64,000 bases of DNA from Ceratopteris richardii. Taxonomy: Eukaryota > Streptophyta > Polypodiopsida > Polypodiales > Pteridaceae. This document shows positions 1 to 11,385 of the stretch, one piece after another (position 1 is the stretch's first letter; each line of letters starts with the position of its first letter). Below the pieces are notes generated by a model, which was not told where the DNA came from, made no database searches, and worked only from the letters and a program-made list of their open reading frames with translations. The stretch lies in contig CM035423.1 of assembly GCA_020310875.1 (NCBI GenBank), positions 134,370,196 through 134,434,195 of the forward strand, given 5' to 3'. The position numbers and the translations under genes were made by a program.

Positions 1-239
1 TTACAAAAGGCATCGCTTTCTAAAGCGAAACACTACTTTTACAACAAGATAAACCTAAATATAACTATTTTAGAAGTCTTCGATTTAGTCTTCGAATTTA
101 TTTATTTATGCGCATCCACTTGTATCCACGCCCTCATGCTTCTTCACCTGCTAGATCAACCACAACCACATTAAAACCTTCTGGACATTTAAAACATTAA
201 AAATCCATTTAACCTTCCATGATTCCATAATATACAACA
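1..239 (-). repeat. 3' LTR (partial) of a gag-only gypsy-like element
   Basis: This stretch matches 2079-2318 almost base for base, apart from scattered substitutions. Its right edge ends in ACAACA, the complement of an LTR start TGTTGT. The purine-rich strand just to its right (minus strand AACTGGGAGGCA) fits a polypurine tract, so the element is read on the minus strand and this is its 3' LTR. The other end of the LTR lies beyond the left edge of the window. Confidence 0.75.
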
Positions 240-574
240 TGCCTCCCAGTTGACAAGCAACTGACCTCAGTTGATAACATAATAAACATGGATGGCCAGT
301 CACATGTTGCATCACTGAATAAAAAATAAGCATGGTCCATGTAAAAACACATGCATGGAATCGGAAACCTAAAAGTTTTAATGTGATTGAGAATGATATC
401 CAAAAATTAAATGATCATAATGAGGTGATAATTGTGTTTTAAATAAGTCAATATTCTAATTCATTTTCAAAAGTATATCTAAAGTATGATCCTACATACT
501 AAATTCTATGTAAATGCATTACATATAATCAAAGAAAATTAGGCGAGCAAAAAGATTGTTGTTGTTGATGTGGC

Positions 575-1200
575 TACTGCAAACGGATCCTCTTGATAAG
601 CAATTGGTACTCATTCTCCGCATCGTGATCAAAGGCAATGGCTTCATGAAGCAATGTAGGTTGGCGTTAACGAAGCTTTGCTTTAACCTCCTTATCTATC
701 CCATCATCATACTTCTTCTTCATAGTATCATTGGGAACATCTTCAAGCAAGCGAAGAGTTACTAAGTATTGGTAGAACCGGTCCGTATAGGTTGTCAATG
801 TATCACCTTCCATCCATGTAAAGTTAGCCCACAATTGTCGAACATGTAGGTTGAACTATAAGGGTAGAAAAGAATCCTTAAACTCTTCTTGAAAAGCCTT
901 CCATGTGCGTGGACAATCTGCACTATGACAAAGATCATTCCACCATAGCTTCGCTCTTCCTACCAAGTAATTGGTAGCAAACTTGACTTTCTTATTTTCT
1001 GAATATGACTCATCGGAATAGAAATCGTTGAATAGAGAGAGCCATGACAGGACAAATCGGCCATCCTTTTGTCCATCGAATTGGAGCATAGCATAGCGTT
1101 CTTGTATAGCTTGTTGAATTGCTTGAAGTTCTTGTTGCATAATCTCTAACTGTTGCTCGAATGAGACCCCAAGTAAAGGTGAATTGCCAAAATCTTCCAT
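575..1200 (-). pseudogene. Retrotransposon gag remnant (gypsy-like)
   Basis: The first part (1200 down to 856, 114 codons from ATG) contains the capsid-type segment with residues VKFATNYL and AKLWWND, followed by a W-K-AFQEEFKD pattern, typical of the Retrotrans_gag family. Past 856 the homology continues in another frame (WANFTWMEGDTL, then TYTDRFYQYL and KKKYDDGI) down to about 575, so a frameshift lies near 850 and a stop near 675. Gag normally forms the particle that packages element RNA. No zinc knuckle follows; the sequence drops into non-coding DNA before the polypurine tract. It is clearly a broken gag, and the exact gypsy lineage is not certain. Confidence 0.75.
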
Positions 1201-1440
1201 TGTTGCTCTTGGACCCTTAAATTAGTGGTTTCCTCTCAGGATGTACCCTCAGGAAATGTACCGTAGCAGAATGTACCCTGTCTGGATGTACCCTGGTGTA
1301 CCCTGAGAAGTGTACCCTAACAGGATGTACCCTGAGACGTGCCACGTCGGTTGCACCGTGCCACCTTGAAAAGTAAGAAAACTGAAAGTTATGTTAAATA
1401 TAAGAGGAGAGAACTAGAGTGATAACTTCAAGAAAGAGTG

Positions 1441-1500
1441 TAGTGGTAAAAGTACTTCCCTTGTAAGTAGGAGGTAGTGGGTTCAAATCCTCCTACCTTA
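1441..1500 (+). other. tRNA-like sequence with A-box and B-box-like motifs
   Basis: TAGTGGTAAAAG (1441-1452) resembles a pol III A box and GGTTCAAATCC (1480-1490) is a good B box. Between them an imperfect anticodon arm can be drawn with loop CTTGTAA (anticodon TGT, Thr), with one mismatch in the stem. The 5' acceptor arm is not recognisable. This is a tRNA-derived relic, perhaps of a SINE, rather than a working tRNA gene. Confidence 0.35.
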
Positions 1501-1824
1501 GGGAATCTAAAACTCTCTATTGCCACTCAAAATTAAAATTGCCTCACGCGTAGCCAACGGTCGCCAAGGGAGCCTTGGTGCCAATGTTGCCAATGTATTG
1601 CCTAAGTTCTTTGCCTTAGTCGACGCCTTGGAGTAAGCCGAAGGAGTAAACGTAGGAGCAAACATAGGTGTAAACGTAGGTTCTGAACTAGAACAGAAAC
1701 AGAAACTGGAACTAGAACAGGAACCGAAACCAGAGACGGAGACGGAGACGGAGACAGAATCGAAATCGCGAACAGAGAACATAACCCTCCATATTGACGC
1801 GTGCAGAGCTCAGATAACACTGTT

Positions 1825-1837
1825 GCCCTGATAACAC
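1825..1837 (-). other. Primer binding site, iMet-like (degenerate)
   Basis: Directly inside the 5' LTR the minus strand reads TGTTATCAGGGC. It differs at two positions from the usual plant initiator-Met site TGGTATCAGAGC. This fixes the element direction and the inner LTR boundary. Confidence 0.5.
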
Positions 1838-2318
1838 TGTTGTCAGGATCTTGCTCACGTGCAAACAGAGGTTACGAACGCAGAAAACACATAGAAGAAT
1901 AGAGACCGCAAGAGACGAGACTGAACACAGTATTGGGTGCAATCTCCCCCCATGCACTCTGATGGACGAGTCTCTCAGAGTACACGTATTTATAGGTTTA
2001 TTTCTATTATGTCCTGAAAATAGAAGTTACATGAGGGCCGTCGCTTTTAAAAGTGTCTTTTTAGGTAAAACTACTTTATTTACAAAAGGTGTCGCTTTCT
2101 AAAGCAAACCACTACTTTTACAACAAGATAAATCTAAATATAACTATTTTAGAAGTCTTCGATTTAGTCTTCAAATTTATTTATTTATGCGCATCCACTT
2201 GTATCCACGCCCTCATGCTTCTTCACCTGCTAGATCAGACACAACCACATTAAAACCTTTTGGACATTTAAAACATTAAAAATCCATTTAAACTTCCATG
2301 ATTCCATAATATACAACA
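1838..2318 (-). repeat. 5' LTR of the gag-only element
   Basis: This 481-bp segment begins TGTTGT and ends ACAACA on the plus strand, a perfect terminal inverted pair, and its right 240 bp match the partial LTR at 1-239. The neighbouring primer site supports the inner edge. The target duplication cannot be checked because the other end of the element is outside the window. Confidence 0.7.
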
Positions 2319-3000
2319 CACTTGCCCCAAAATCCATGGTTGAGGATTACTTTCTAATCCTCCCTGGTACGGTGTGGCTCAACCATCTCCTACCCATCAT
2401 TTCTTGAGTCTAACACTCTCTTCCTCTTCTAGAGATCATTATCCTCTTAATCATTGATCCCCCCTTGAATTGATGTGCTCACCCTTGCATAGTCTCTTGA
2501 ACCTTTGTGTTCTCAACCTTGGTCTCTTGAACCCTTGCTCTCAACCTTGGTCTCTTGAACCTTGCCTTTCCACTCTTGGCCACTTTCCTACAAACTTCCC
2601 TTGTTCGCAACCTCGGTGACTTGAGTGCTTGTTCTCAACCTTAGTATCTTGAACCTAGTTCTCACCTATTCTAGGTATCTTAGATTTTGAATCTAGTGCC
2701 TCCATTGGATACAAACCTAAATCTGACCTACAGATTTGGGCATACATTCTAATATTTGTTGGGATCATCTTTGAAAGCGACGTGGATGCCTTCCATCCAC
2801 TTTTCCCAAGCCTACTTCGTAGGCTCTGATACCAATCGTGGGAATTGAACTCATGACCTACCCATAAAGAGGACGATGGGCTAGCCACTTGCCCGAAAGC
2901 CATGGTTGAGGATTATCTCCTAATCCTCCCTCTTAGGGTGTGGTTCAACCATCTCTTGCCCGTCATTTCTTGAGTCTAATAGTGAAATGTTGTCTTGTGT
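2319..3000. repeat. Degenerate repeat region with an 80-bp direct repeat
   Basis: An approximately 80-bp block starting CCATGGTTGAGGATTA at 2331 recurs at about 2902. Between them lie short iterations of a CTTGAACC and TCTCAACC type. The minus strand at 2823-2834 is an exact iMet primer site (TGGTATCAGAGC), and next to it (2836-2857) is a B-box-like GAGTTCAATTCC. This suggests the end of an old LTR element or SINE, but I cannot delimit it. No coding gene is supported here. Confidence 0.4.
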
Positions 3001-3780
3001 ACCTCATTCTCTTTAAATCTTATTTGATGCTAACCACTTTTTAAATCTATCTTACTATATATAGTAAAGTGCATCCAAAATATCATCGATGTGAGGCATC
3101 TGATATCTATGTTTTAATGTTACTTTATTCAAAGTTTTATATTCTATACACATTCTATCATTGTGTGTTGTGCTCCAAGCTTCTTCTTCTTCCTTGTGTT
3201 TTTCGCGTGCTTCCGCGATAGGAACCCTTATTAAATAACTGATTAACATGAGTCCCAAAATCAATAATGGGCTTCTTGTTGGTATGCCACTGCTTATTAA
3301 GCACGAGATCAACTCTGGCCAGCCTAGGAATGTTGAATCCTAGCTCATCTTTATAGGACTAAGTGTAGACTGGAAATCCAATCACTTGTCAATCCCAGTC
3401 CTCATATACTTTTCCATTTGCTAACTCTACTTTGTAGGTATACTTAGATGGGTTTTTCTTTAACCTTAACTTCTTAACTAGAGAAGTGTTTATCACATTA
3501 TGTGGGGATCGTGTATCAAACAAAATCCTCATAGGATGTCCATTCACCTCCTCTTTCATGACTACCATATAGATGTAGGGAAATTGATAACCCTTCTATG
3601 CAACTAGAGATAAAACCACATATCGCACATTAATTACTTCTTGCTAACTATAATATTCAAGATGGGTTGTTTTTTTCTTAGGTGGAGGATCCACCTCAAT
3701 ATCTATAGCTAAAATATTGATATCGAAAGGAGATGATGGAGTAGATGAAGAAGATTGTCGTCTCTCCACCAGCATCACTA
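3000..3780 (-). pseudogene. Ty3/gypsy protease-RT remnant
   Basis: Read leftward from about 3600 the minus strand gives a degenerate retropepsin signature (ILFDTRSPHNVIN, where the usual DTG/DSG glycine is replaced by Arg). At 3200-3060 it gives the start of a reverse transcriptase finger region, RMCIEYKTLNKVT and YQMPHIDDILDAL, the gypsy-type pattern. The stretch between is compressed and full of stops, and the catalytic YXDD box is absent. It is a fragment of pol with no clear ends. Confidence 0.6.
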
Positions 3781-4051
3781 TCGAAATCTTTTTTTTCTTA
3801 AGACACAATCATATGTATGCCATCATAGGCATCCATAACAAATGCCCTCATTCCAACCCTTCTCTTTTTGTTGTTGTGTCAAACTAGAGTGTTGAATTGC
3901 TTTGTCAACCATGGAAGATACCACCTTTCTCTTTGTATGGCTAGAAGTATGTAATACATTCATTTGCTTACTGGAAACATGAACTAAAGTTGTAGGCTTC
4001 CTAGATCTTTTCCATGTCATTTTTTGTCCTGTAGTTAATATAGGTCACCTA

Positions 4052-4220
4052 CTTTTGGCAATTCACATAACTCCCAAGTACAATTTTTGTGAATAGAATC
4101 CAATTCTAGTTGCATTGCACTCATCCACATTTTGGCATTCTTACCTTTTGGCAATTCACATAACTCCCAAGTACAATTTTTGTGAATAGAATCCAATTCT
4201 AGTTGCATTGCACTCATCCA
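4052..4220. repeat. 93-bp tandem duplication in the Copia-2 RT
   Basis: The block beginning CTTTTGGCAATTCACATA at 4052 starts again at 4145, a period of 93 bp. Because 93 is divisible by three, the duplicated 31-codon RT segment (SAMQLELDS through CELPK) stays in frame. The copies are nearly identical, so the duplication is younger than the general decay of this copia. Confidence 0.85.
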
Positions 4221-5331
4221 ATTTTAATAATCACATGCATCTTCAAAACTGAGTGGCTCTTCATTACATGGGGTCTCAATAAGAGATACATCCACAAATT
4301 CACTTGATGCATAGTGAGAGCTTGATCTTGTTCTATCAAGTAAAGGAGCACCCAAATTGCTATCTTGTAATGTTTTTTTCAGTCATTTTGGCATAGATTG
4401 TGCATCCTTAGTAGATATGCATTCCTCATGTATCACATCATCAAAATGTACATAAGAAGATTTTGCAAAGTATCAACCATGTTTGGCTGGACATTTTCAA
4501 CCATCTTTTGCTCGAATTTTTTAGTCATGTTTCTCTGCAAATTTTGGGAATTTTCAACTATGTTGGTAGGAATTTTCTAGCCATATTTGGCTGAAAATTT
4601 TAATCTCTTCGAACCTCATTTGGATGATCTACATGGTCATAGTCAAGCACACCACTTTGAAACAAAGGCATGAGTGTATCTAACACATCTCATGAGCTAA
4701 TTGTTGGCTAAAAATTAAATTCAAGTAAAGCAGAAGATGAATTTCCAACAAAAAACACATCTTAAATTATAATAATTTTATCCATGAATTGATGGTATAA
4801 GTGATTACCTTTACTCTCACTACTATATCTAACACATATACATTTATTTGCCTTGTCATCAAGTTTTTTACGTTGTTGTGATGGCACAAGAGCATATGTC
4901 ACACAACCAAATATGCACATATGACTAAAAAGTGTCTTCTATTCATTCCAAGACTCAATAAGGTGTAATTATTCTCAATGATTGTGTAGGGCAATGATTC
5001 AATATATAGTTTGCACACATGACTTCTTCCATCCAAAAATTATATGGAAGATCCTTTCCTTTAACCATACATCATTTCATTTCAAGAACTATTCTATTCT
5101 TACACTCCAAAAAACCATTTTGTTGAGGTGTATATGGCATTTTACATTGGTATGCAATAACTATTTCTGAAAGAAAAGCATTAAATGCATGTGACAACTA
5201 TTCACTACCATGATCCATGCATAGAGTCAAAAAATTATTTCCACAAAAAATTTCAGACATAGCTAAAAATATTTTAAAGCAAGAGAATACCTCATTCTTT
5301 GCTTTCATATGATACACCCAAATATTGTGTG

Positions 5332-5953
5332 TTACATCATCAATGAAGGTAACAAATTATAGATGTTTGCCAAAAGATGGAGTCTTGATCGGACCATATA
5401 CATCACTATGAACAAGTTGCAATTTTCGTGTAGCATGTGTAGCACCATCTTTTGGAAAAGGAGAATGGTGCATTTTTCCAAGTATACAACCTTCACATGC
5501 ATGCTTTTCAATGGGCTCGAGTGTTGGAAAACCAATAACTATATCCTTCTTTTGCAATTAAAGCAAACGATTGAAGTCCAAATGACCAAAACAAGCATGT
5601 CGTAACTCCATTTCAACCCTAGAAGAAGTATGTGTAAGAAAGGAATTTGAGGCAACTCTCTTATATGTATCCAAGAAATAGAAGCCATTGCATAATGTCC
5701 ATGACATGACAATAACATCACCATTTTTTAAATCATGAACCATAGATTTTTTATCAACAAAATGTACATGAAGTCCTACACTAGCAATACGAGGAACTAA
5801 AATCAAATTCTTCTTGATATTGGGTACATACAATGCATTCTTGAGAGTAAAAATACCCCCATTTGTAGTCGTAATTTGAATTTCTCCATCTCCAATAATA
5901 GGATAAGAAGTGTTGTTTTCATTTACATACAAGATGTCCTCCCTTGTGTACAT
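5332..5953 (-). pseudogene. Copia-2 protease end and integrase zinc region
   Basis: The longest open piece of Copia-2 runs from 5953 to 5558 (131 codons), and the next frame, 5557-5357, carries on the homology after a one-base shift. The first part holds the region after the retropepsin, with LKNALYVPNIKKNL and RHACFGHLDFN (the His pair of the integrase zinc domain). The second has the Cys pair CEGC and the first catalytic-Asp region HSDVYGP. In copia elements these proteins cut the polyprotein and insert the cDNA. The frameshift near 5557 disables it. Confidence 0.7.
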
Positions 5954-6127
5954 CTTTCATAGATGCAAAAAATCTTTTGCATGAAGTCATATGCTTTGAA
6001 TCACCACTACCAAACAACCAATCAGAATTAGTCTCATTCATAATGTTACATGTAGAAAGTGATGATGAGTCAGAATGACATGTAAAAAAACATGCCCAAG
6101 CTTCATCATTCTTTGCATTAGATATAC

Positions 6128-6266
6128 TTCAACAATATACATGCCAGATTCTTTCTTCTTGTCATTATGCTTGGAAAGCTTCTACATTCATCAAAGCTTC
6201 TTCAACAATATACATGCCAGATTCTTTCTTCTTGTCATTATGCTTGGAAAGCTTCTACATTCATCA
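6128..6266. repeat. 73-bp tandem duplication in Copia-2
   Basis: TTCAACAATATACATGCC at 6128 recurs at 6201, with about 65 bp of identical sequence in each copy. The period of 73 bp is not a multiple of three, so it breaks the reading frame between gag and protease. Confidence 0.85.
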
Positions 6267-6341
6267 ATGGTATGAACAACTTTTTGACAATACATGCATC
6301 TCTTCTTCTTTTTCATATCACCATCAAGAGACAAGGAAGTG
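6191..6341 (-). pseudogene. Copia-2 gag zinc knuckle
   Basis: The minus strand encodes KKKKRCMYCQKVVHT and then IDEC, a complete CX2CX4HX4C nucleic-acid-binding knuckle of a copia gag. It stops at the Gypsy-A target duplication (6337-6341); the upstream gag sequence continues from 56427 in the same orientation. Confidence 0.75.
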
Positions 6342-6976
6342 TGTAGCTCAATGATGAGTAGCACCTCCTTTAATGTCAATCCGGGAAGACATGAGGATGG
6401 TATGATGACCTCGAGAAAGTGAAGGCACAAGTGCGTGAGTGAGAAGCACACCAACATGCACACACATACATACACACACGCGCACACACGGCAAGACAAA
6501 GAGAAAGACAATGGAGTTCTTTTAGATTACTTCCAAAGTGCTCATACAAGTTCAAATCTATTACAAGCTAACCTCAAAAATGAGCTCTCTAGCTCTATTT
6601 ATAGTTTTTGACTAGCTTTTGGCCCTGTCCAGACCTAGTGTCCGGCCTAGTTAAAAATTAGGTTCTAGGGCCTATTTGAGGGCTCAAACGAAGACTAAAA
6701 ATTTTGAAAATTGGTATGATGCTACTTCTAATACTCCTCAAGCTCGAGGACTCCTCGGCTTGCACAAAATGGAGTTACAAAAAGGTAAAATGGTATGTAC
6801 AATGATTTGTAGTGATGAGAATCACTGTTATGAAGATGTCGTTTTGGGAAAATTTGAATGGCCTACTGCCAGATCTTCGGTGACTACTTAGTCTGCTTGT
6901 GCCTTCTCTCCGCTCTGGCTCCCTTCTTTGGCTTCCTTGTCTTGTGAGTCCTTCGGTGCCTTGACTGCTTCCAACA
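6342..6976 (-). repeat. Gypsy-A 3' LTR
   Basis: 635 bp, beginning TGTAGCTC and ending CCAACA on the plus strand. It aligns along its length to 55823-56421, with about 17 substitutions and an extra stretch of about 30 bp near 6390. CACACATACA microsatellite bases occur near 6460. Confidence 0.9.
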
Positions 6977-6994
6977 CCCCCCTCCCTCTCTCGC
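6977..6994 (-). other. Gypsy-A polypurine tract
   Basis: The minus strand reads GAGAGAGGGAGGGGGG right up to the LTR start TGTTGG. This is the expected position and composition for priming plus-strand DNA synthesis. Confidence 0.8.
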
Positions 6995-7508
6995 GTCTGT
7001 CGTCTCTGACAGACCCTTACCTAGTTGAGCGTTGGACATAATATTGAACCACATCGAAAGCGAGGTGGTGTTCTTCTAATCGCAGCCCTCGTGCTAGGTC
7101 TGTTAACAATGCATCCCAATCCACTGGACCTGGGACGTTTGGATGGGGCACCCACAATTGATCTGAGTGGATGGTCCTTTCCACAACGAATAGTTGGAGG
7201 AGATGTGAGGGCTTTGGTACAAATATTTCTTAGTGATATTCCCAGAACCCTATGATGAACATCTCCTCAAAGGTCTGCTTGAAGCATGCTGGCAGGGATT
7301 TTATTCTTGCGTGCCAGGCATATACTACCTTTATTAAGGGGGTAGTGCTCATGTCATATACCAGATCTTGGTTGCCTGCAGTGAAGCCAACTCCTGAGAA
7401 GTGGGGGTCCTTGATGTCCTTGAATGTCCTGAATGTGATCATCATTAATTCAAAGATTTTCATGCACATTTGTGCCATCACATCAGGTGTACTCCGTAGT
7501 CAAAGGCT

Positions 7509-9302
7509 CTAGTGACGGATTGTAGAAATCATATAAGCAACTATGGGAGGTCCTTGTGGAGGTGCTAGATAGACATAATTTAACCACTTTGCATAGCCTT
7601 TGACGTTCTTTACAGCAATGGTAAACTCATGCCACGTGCGTCTTTGGAGGACTGGAACATAACAAGGGTTGTATTTGATAAACAACGGCATGTTGTTCCA
7701 GGTACGAACCATTTCAGGGTAAGTTTCTAAAAGTCGTATCCGCCAGGTGGGTTGATGAATGGATCCTTTTTTAGCACTCTCCGGGATATCGTCAGGGCCG
7801 AATTGTGTGGCAAAGGTTGGAGCCTTGCCACATCGTTGTTTAATCTCTGCATTATAATCTGCCAAGAGTACACAATATGGCATATACTGATCATCGTTGG
7901 TGCCTATCCATCTATGATGAGACATACTACGGAAATATTCTGACTTTATGATAGTGTCTTCCAATTTAGCCATTGATTGGATTTGGACTGCCACTCGATC
8001 TTCATGGGTTTTAGCTATCTTTTCGAGTGTCTGAAGCCATTCGGGTGCTTCCACTTCCAGGGTGTCCATTCCTTCCGAGGTTTGCTGACCTCTTGGCATT
8101 GGCATAGGAACATATGGTTCCTCATACGACTCATCCACCTCAATGGGTACCAATTCATCTGGCTCTGGTTCTACAACTGGAGAGGGCTGTCTTTCATATT
8201 CCAGCAACTTCTTCTGCAATTCTGCCACCTGCTCTGTTAATGCCTTTACCTCCTCTGAAGTCGAGGTTGTCTCTATGACCTTGGGTTGTTCCTCCTATTC
8301 CCTGAGCTGGCGGCGTAGTGCATCCCGTTCCTTTTCCAAATCATCATGTGCTTCTAATAGATCGGCATAGCTTTCCAAGATTGTCTTCATTGTATCTGAG
8401 GGGACTGCTTTAAACTGCTCTGGGTCGATCTCGTGCGGGGAGCCTTCCATTGCAGCTTCTAGGTTTTCTTCGTTTTTCTTCTGTAGATGCTTGTTCTCTT
8501 CAAGGGCAGTAGCCATGTGTTTTCTGAGTAGGGTCAAATTACGTTGGACTCTTAGATTATCTGCTTGGTAGACTTCAAGTAAAGCTTCGAGTTGTTTGAC
8601 GCCTGGCAACTGTGATGGTTGGGGTGTCTCCAGGAGGGTTTGATGGGCCTTCTCGAGTGTGGTATAGCGTTGATTGAGGTCAGCGTTTTCATCTTCTATA
8701 GTTGTAAGAGGCCTCTGTAGTTGTTGGTGATTCGTAGTTAGTTGACGATGGCGGTCTTCGAGAGCCTAATACTCAGTCTGTAGTTGGTACACACATTGAT
8801 GTAATATTGAAAACATATTATTTACATTAAAGAATGCAGGGAAAGGGGAGGATGCAGGGGGAATGGGGAGGGGAAAGGGAGTCGTGAATGATGTGAAGTC
8901 AAGTGGTGAGGTGGGTGGAGGGGGTATGGGAGATTGAGGCTGCATGGGGGGAGGGAGTGGTGCTATGGCTGGTGATGTTTCCATGGTGTCGAACATGTGT
9001 GTGACTGTGTAGATGGGGACAATGGGTGGGGTGGATGTGATGTTCGTGAATAGTGTTGTGAAAGTGGGCATGGTAACTCCTCTGAATTGGATGCCGGGAG
9101 AGAGAGAAATTCCCATGACATATGTGGTAATGGCAGAAATAGGGGTGGTAGTGCCATGTGGTGAGGTGAGTTGTGTAGTGAGAGGTGAGGTGTGTGGTGA
9201 GAGTGGTTCCGCCTGATGTTCTTCTGTTTGTGTGTTATCTCCTGGTTCTGATACATTGATGTGAATTTGCTTGCCGGATCGCATGGAGCGGGTAGGCACT
9301 CA
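7509..9302 (-). pseudogene. Gypsy-A third open frame, C-terminal half
   Basis: One minus-strand frame stays open from 9299 to 7509 except for stops near 8766 and 8295. It is in the same frame as the segment ending at a TGA at 9300-9302, so it probably continues the reading frame that begins at 25577. Visible parts are a Pro/Thr-rich region (about 9250-8850), a long charged heptad-like region with many Leu, Gln, Glu and Lys (about 8760-8300, probably a coiled coil), an acidic Pro-rich linker, and a C-terminal region with YFRSMSHHRWIG and WNNMPLFIKYNP. I do not recognise a family. The three stops each fit a C-to-T change of an Arg CGA or Gln CAG codon. The 533 bp between 6976 and 7509 hold the polypurine tract and no clear gene. 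Confidence 0.55.
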
Positions 9303-9375
9303 TTTCTCAAAGCGATGAATATAAGCCATGGCTGCATGAACAGCTTCATCTAAGCCTACCGCGTCTGTGTGCAGG

Positions 9376-9700
9376 CACTACAAGAAATACGGGTGTATAG
9401 CGACGGTTAAGGCGACAAAATTTCGTCGCTATAAAATTGCAACTTGTGTTGTAATTAGCATCGCGCACCGGCCGCCGATTAAACAACGCAGAAAACGACG
9501 GTATTTGCGACTTGTGACGCGACGGGATTGCAACATTCCCATAAAACCTCGCTAAAACGACGCAATTTAAAAGCGTCGCATAAGCGACGCTTTTTTGCAT
9601 CGCGTAGGTGACGTTAGTTGCCGTCACATAAGCGACGGTAAAATTATCCCCTATTCGATGACGAATAGCATCGCTTACACGACGATCTATTCACGAACAA
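9376..9700 (+). repeat. CACTA left terminal and subterminal repeats
   Basis: After the 12-bp terminal CACTACAAGAAA come about a dozen CGACG or GCGAC motifs in both orientations, several paired as short palindromes (for example GCGTCGCATAAGCGACGC near 9575). In En/Spm elements, subterminal motif arrays bind the TNPA-type protein; that role is inferred here. Confidence 0.8.
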
Positions 9701-9839
9701 AAATTAAAACGTTGGAGGCTCTACGATCGGCATTTTCACGCATCCGATCGAAGAGCTCTCCAACGTTCGCAATTGCACTGCGCTTACGAGCTGAAGCAAG
9801 TATATGCAGAATTGTTGTTTTCCATAAGCTCTCTCTTAT

Positions 9840-9980
9840 TGTCTCCCTCTATCTTTGTTTCTCTCTTTCTACATCTTTCTCTCTTTGAATTCTCTCTCTC
9901 TCTCTAGATCTCTCTCTCTCTAGATCTCACTCTCTCTCTCTAGATCTCTCTCTCTCTTTTCTTTCTCTCTTTATTGCAGG
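9840..9980 (+). repeat. CT-rich microsatellite before the first exon
   Basis: Runs of CTCTCT interrupted by TAGATCT lie just upstream of a splice acceptor (TTATTGCAG) and a short exon with ATG at 10010. Such tracts are common in plant 5' leaders, so this may be the leader of the plus-strand gene of the CACTA element. Confidence 0.6.
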
Positions 9981-10009
9981 TTATTCAAGAAGCTAACCAA
10001 GCAAAAAGT

Positions 10010-10283
10010 ATGGCTAACAATTGTAAGTACAATTTCTATTCTTTGTAGATCATTTGAATTGTGTTATTTTCATTACATAGCATACTCACACTTATTGATA
10101 TGCACTCATACACTTATACATGATGAAGATGCACTTTCACACATATACATATATACACATGCACATACACACACATATGTACACATAGATACATGTGCAC
10201 ATACACTTAGACATACACACATATACACATGCATATGCACAAACATTCCTACAACCACATAAAAATATGTCCATGCATACATT

Positions 10284-10321
<38 letters not shown>

Positions 10322-11299
10322 TACATACACACATTAACATATATGCAAATACATGTATATGCACATCCACATACACATGCATGTTTCATACATATACACA
10401 TGCATAATATACACATGCATATAGATATACATATATACATATACATATATACATATACATATACACACATATACATATACATGCATATACATGTACACAC
10501 ACATACATATACATGCATATACATATACACACACATATACAAGAACATGCACATACTCATACACACATATACATTTATACATGCACATGCACATACATAC
10601 ATATTATACACACACATACACATGCACATACATACATATACACACACATACATATACTCTTAGGTACACACATATGAATGAATTATATAATTAAAGTATT
10701 AAAACACATATACACATGCACACACACATGCATATACCTACATATACACATATACATGCACATACACACACATACACATAGATTTATACATATACATGCA
10801 TATACATATACACACACATACACAAGAACATGCACATATTGATACATACATATACACTTATACATGCACATGCACATACATACATATACACACACATACA
10901 CATGCACATACATACATATACACACACATACATATACACTTAGGTACACACATATGAATGAATTATATAATTAAAGTATTAAAACACATATACACATGCA
11001 CACACATGCACATACCTACATATACACATATACATGCACATACACACATATACACATAGAGTTATACATATACATGCATATACATATACACATACGTACA
11101 TACACATGCATATGCACATACATACATATACATACACATGCACATGCACATACATACATACATATACACACACATACATATACACAAACATACATAATTA
11201 AAGTATTAAAACACATGCCTAATATAAACAATAATAACAATCAATAGAACAAAACTCGTCATTACTTAATACCATACTCACAATTCAAAACATAATTGA

Positions 11300-11385
<86 letters not shown>

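Larger units (their letters stand above)
240..1837 (-). mobile_element. Internal region of a small gag-only LTR element
   Basis: Only about 1.6 kb separates the two LTR copies, and it holds a gag remnant and leader but no protease, RT or integrase. The element is therefore internally deleted and non-autonomous, and would depend on a related full-length element. The leader (about 1225-1330) has short GTACCCTG-type repeats, and 1735-1760 is a run of GGAGAC units. Bases 240-570 show no coding signal. Confidence 0.6.
3781..6341 (-). pseudogene. Copia-2 pol remnant (3' half of an old copia split by Gypsy-A)
   Basis: On the minus strand, reading from right to left, there are a gag zinc knuckle (near 6290), a protease-linker region with ALYVPNIKKNLI (near 5800), the GAG-pre-integrase motif with CEGCILGK (near 5470), integrase core pieces (HSDVYGP near 5400, PYTPQQNG near 5120), the CIFGCV connection (near 4910), and the start of the copia RT (SAMQLELDSIHKN, TWELCELPKGK near 4150). 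Many stops and frameshifts interrupt it and the RT is truncated, so it is inactive. The 5' half of the same element continues at 56427 beyond the Gypsy-A insertion: the target duplication AAGTG flanks Gypsy-A on both sides and gag resumes across it. Confidence 0.75.

Noticed and set aside
1441..1500. A functional tRNA-Thr gene
   Set aside because: There is no matching acceptor stem, the anticodon stem has a mismatch, and the T stem is imperfect.
10059..11250. Open frames in the CA-rich region
   Set aside because: Same cause as above: microsatellite translation without complexity.
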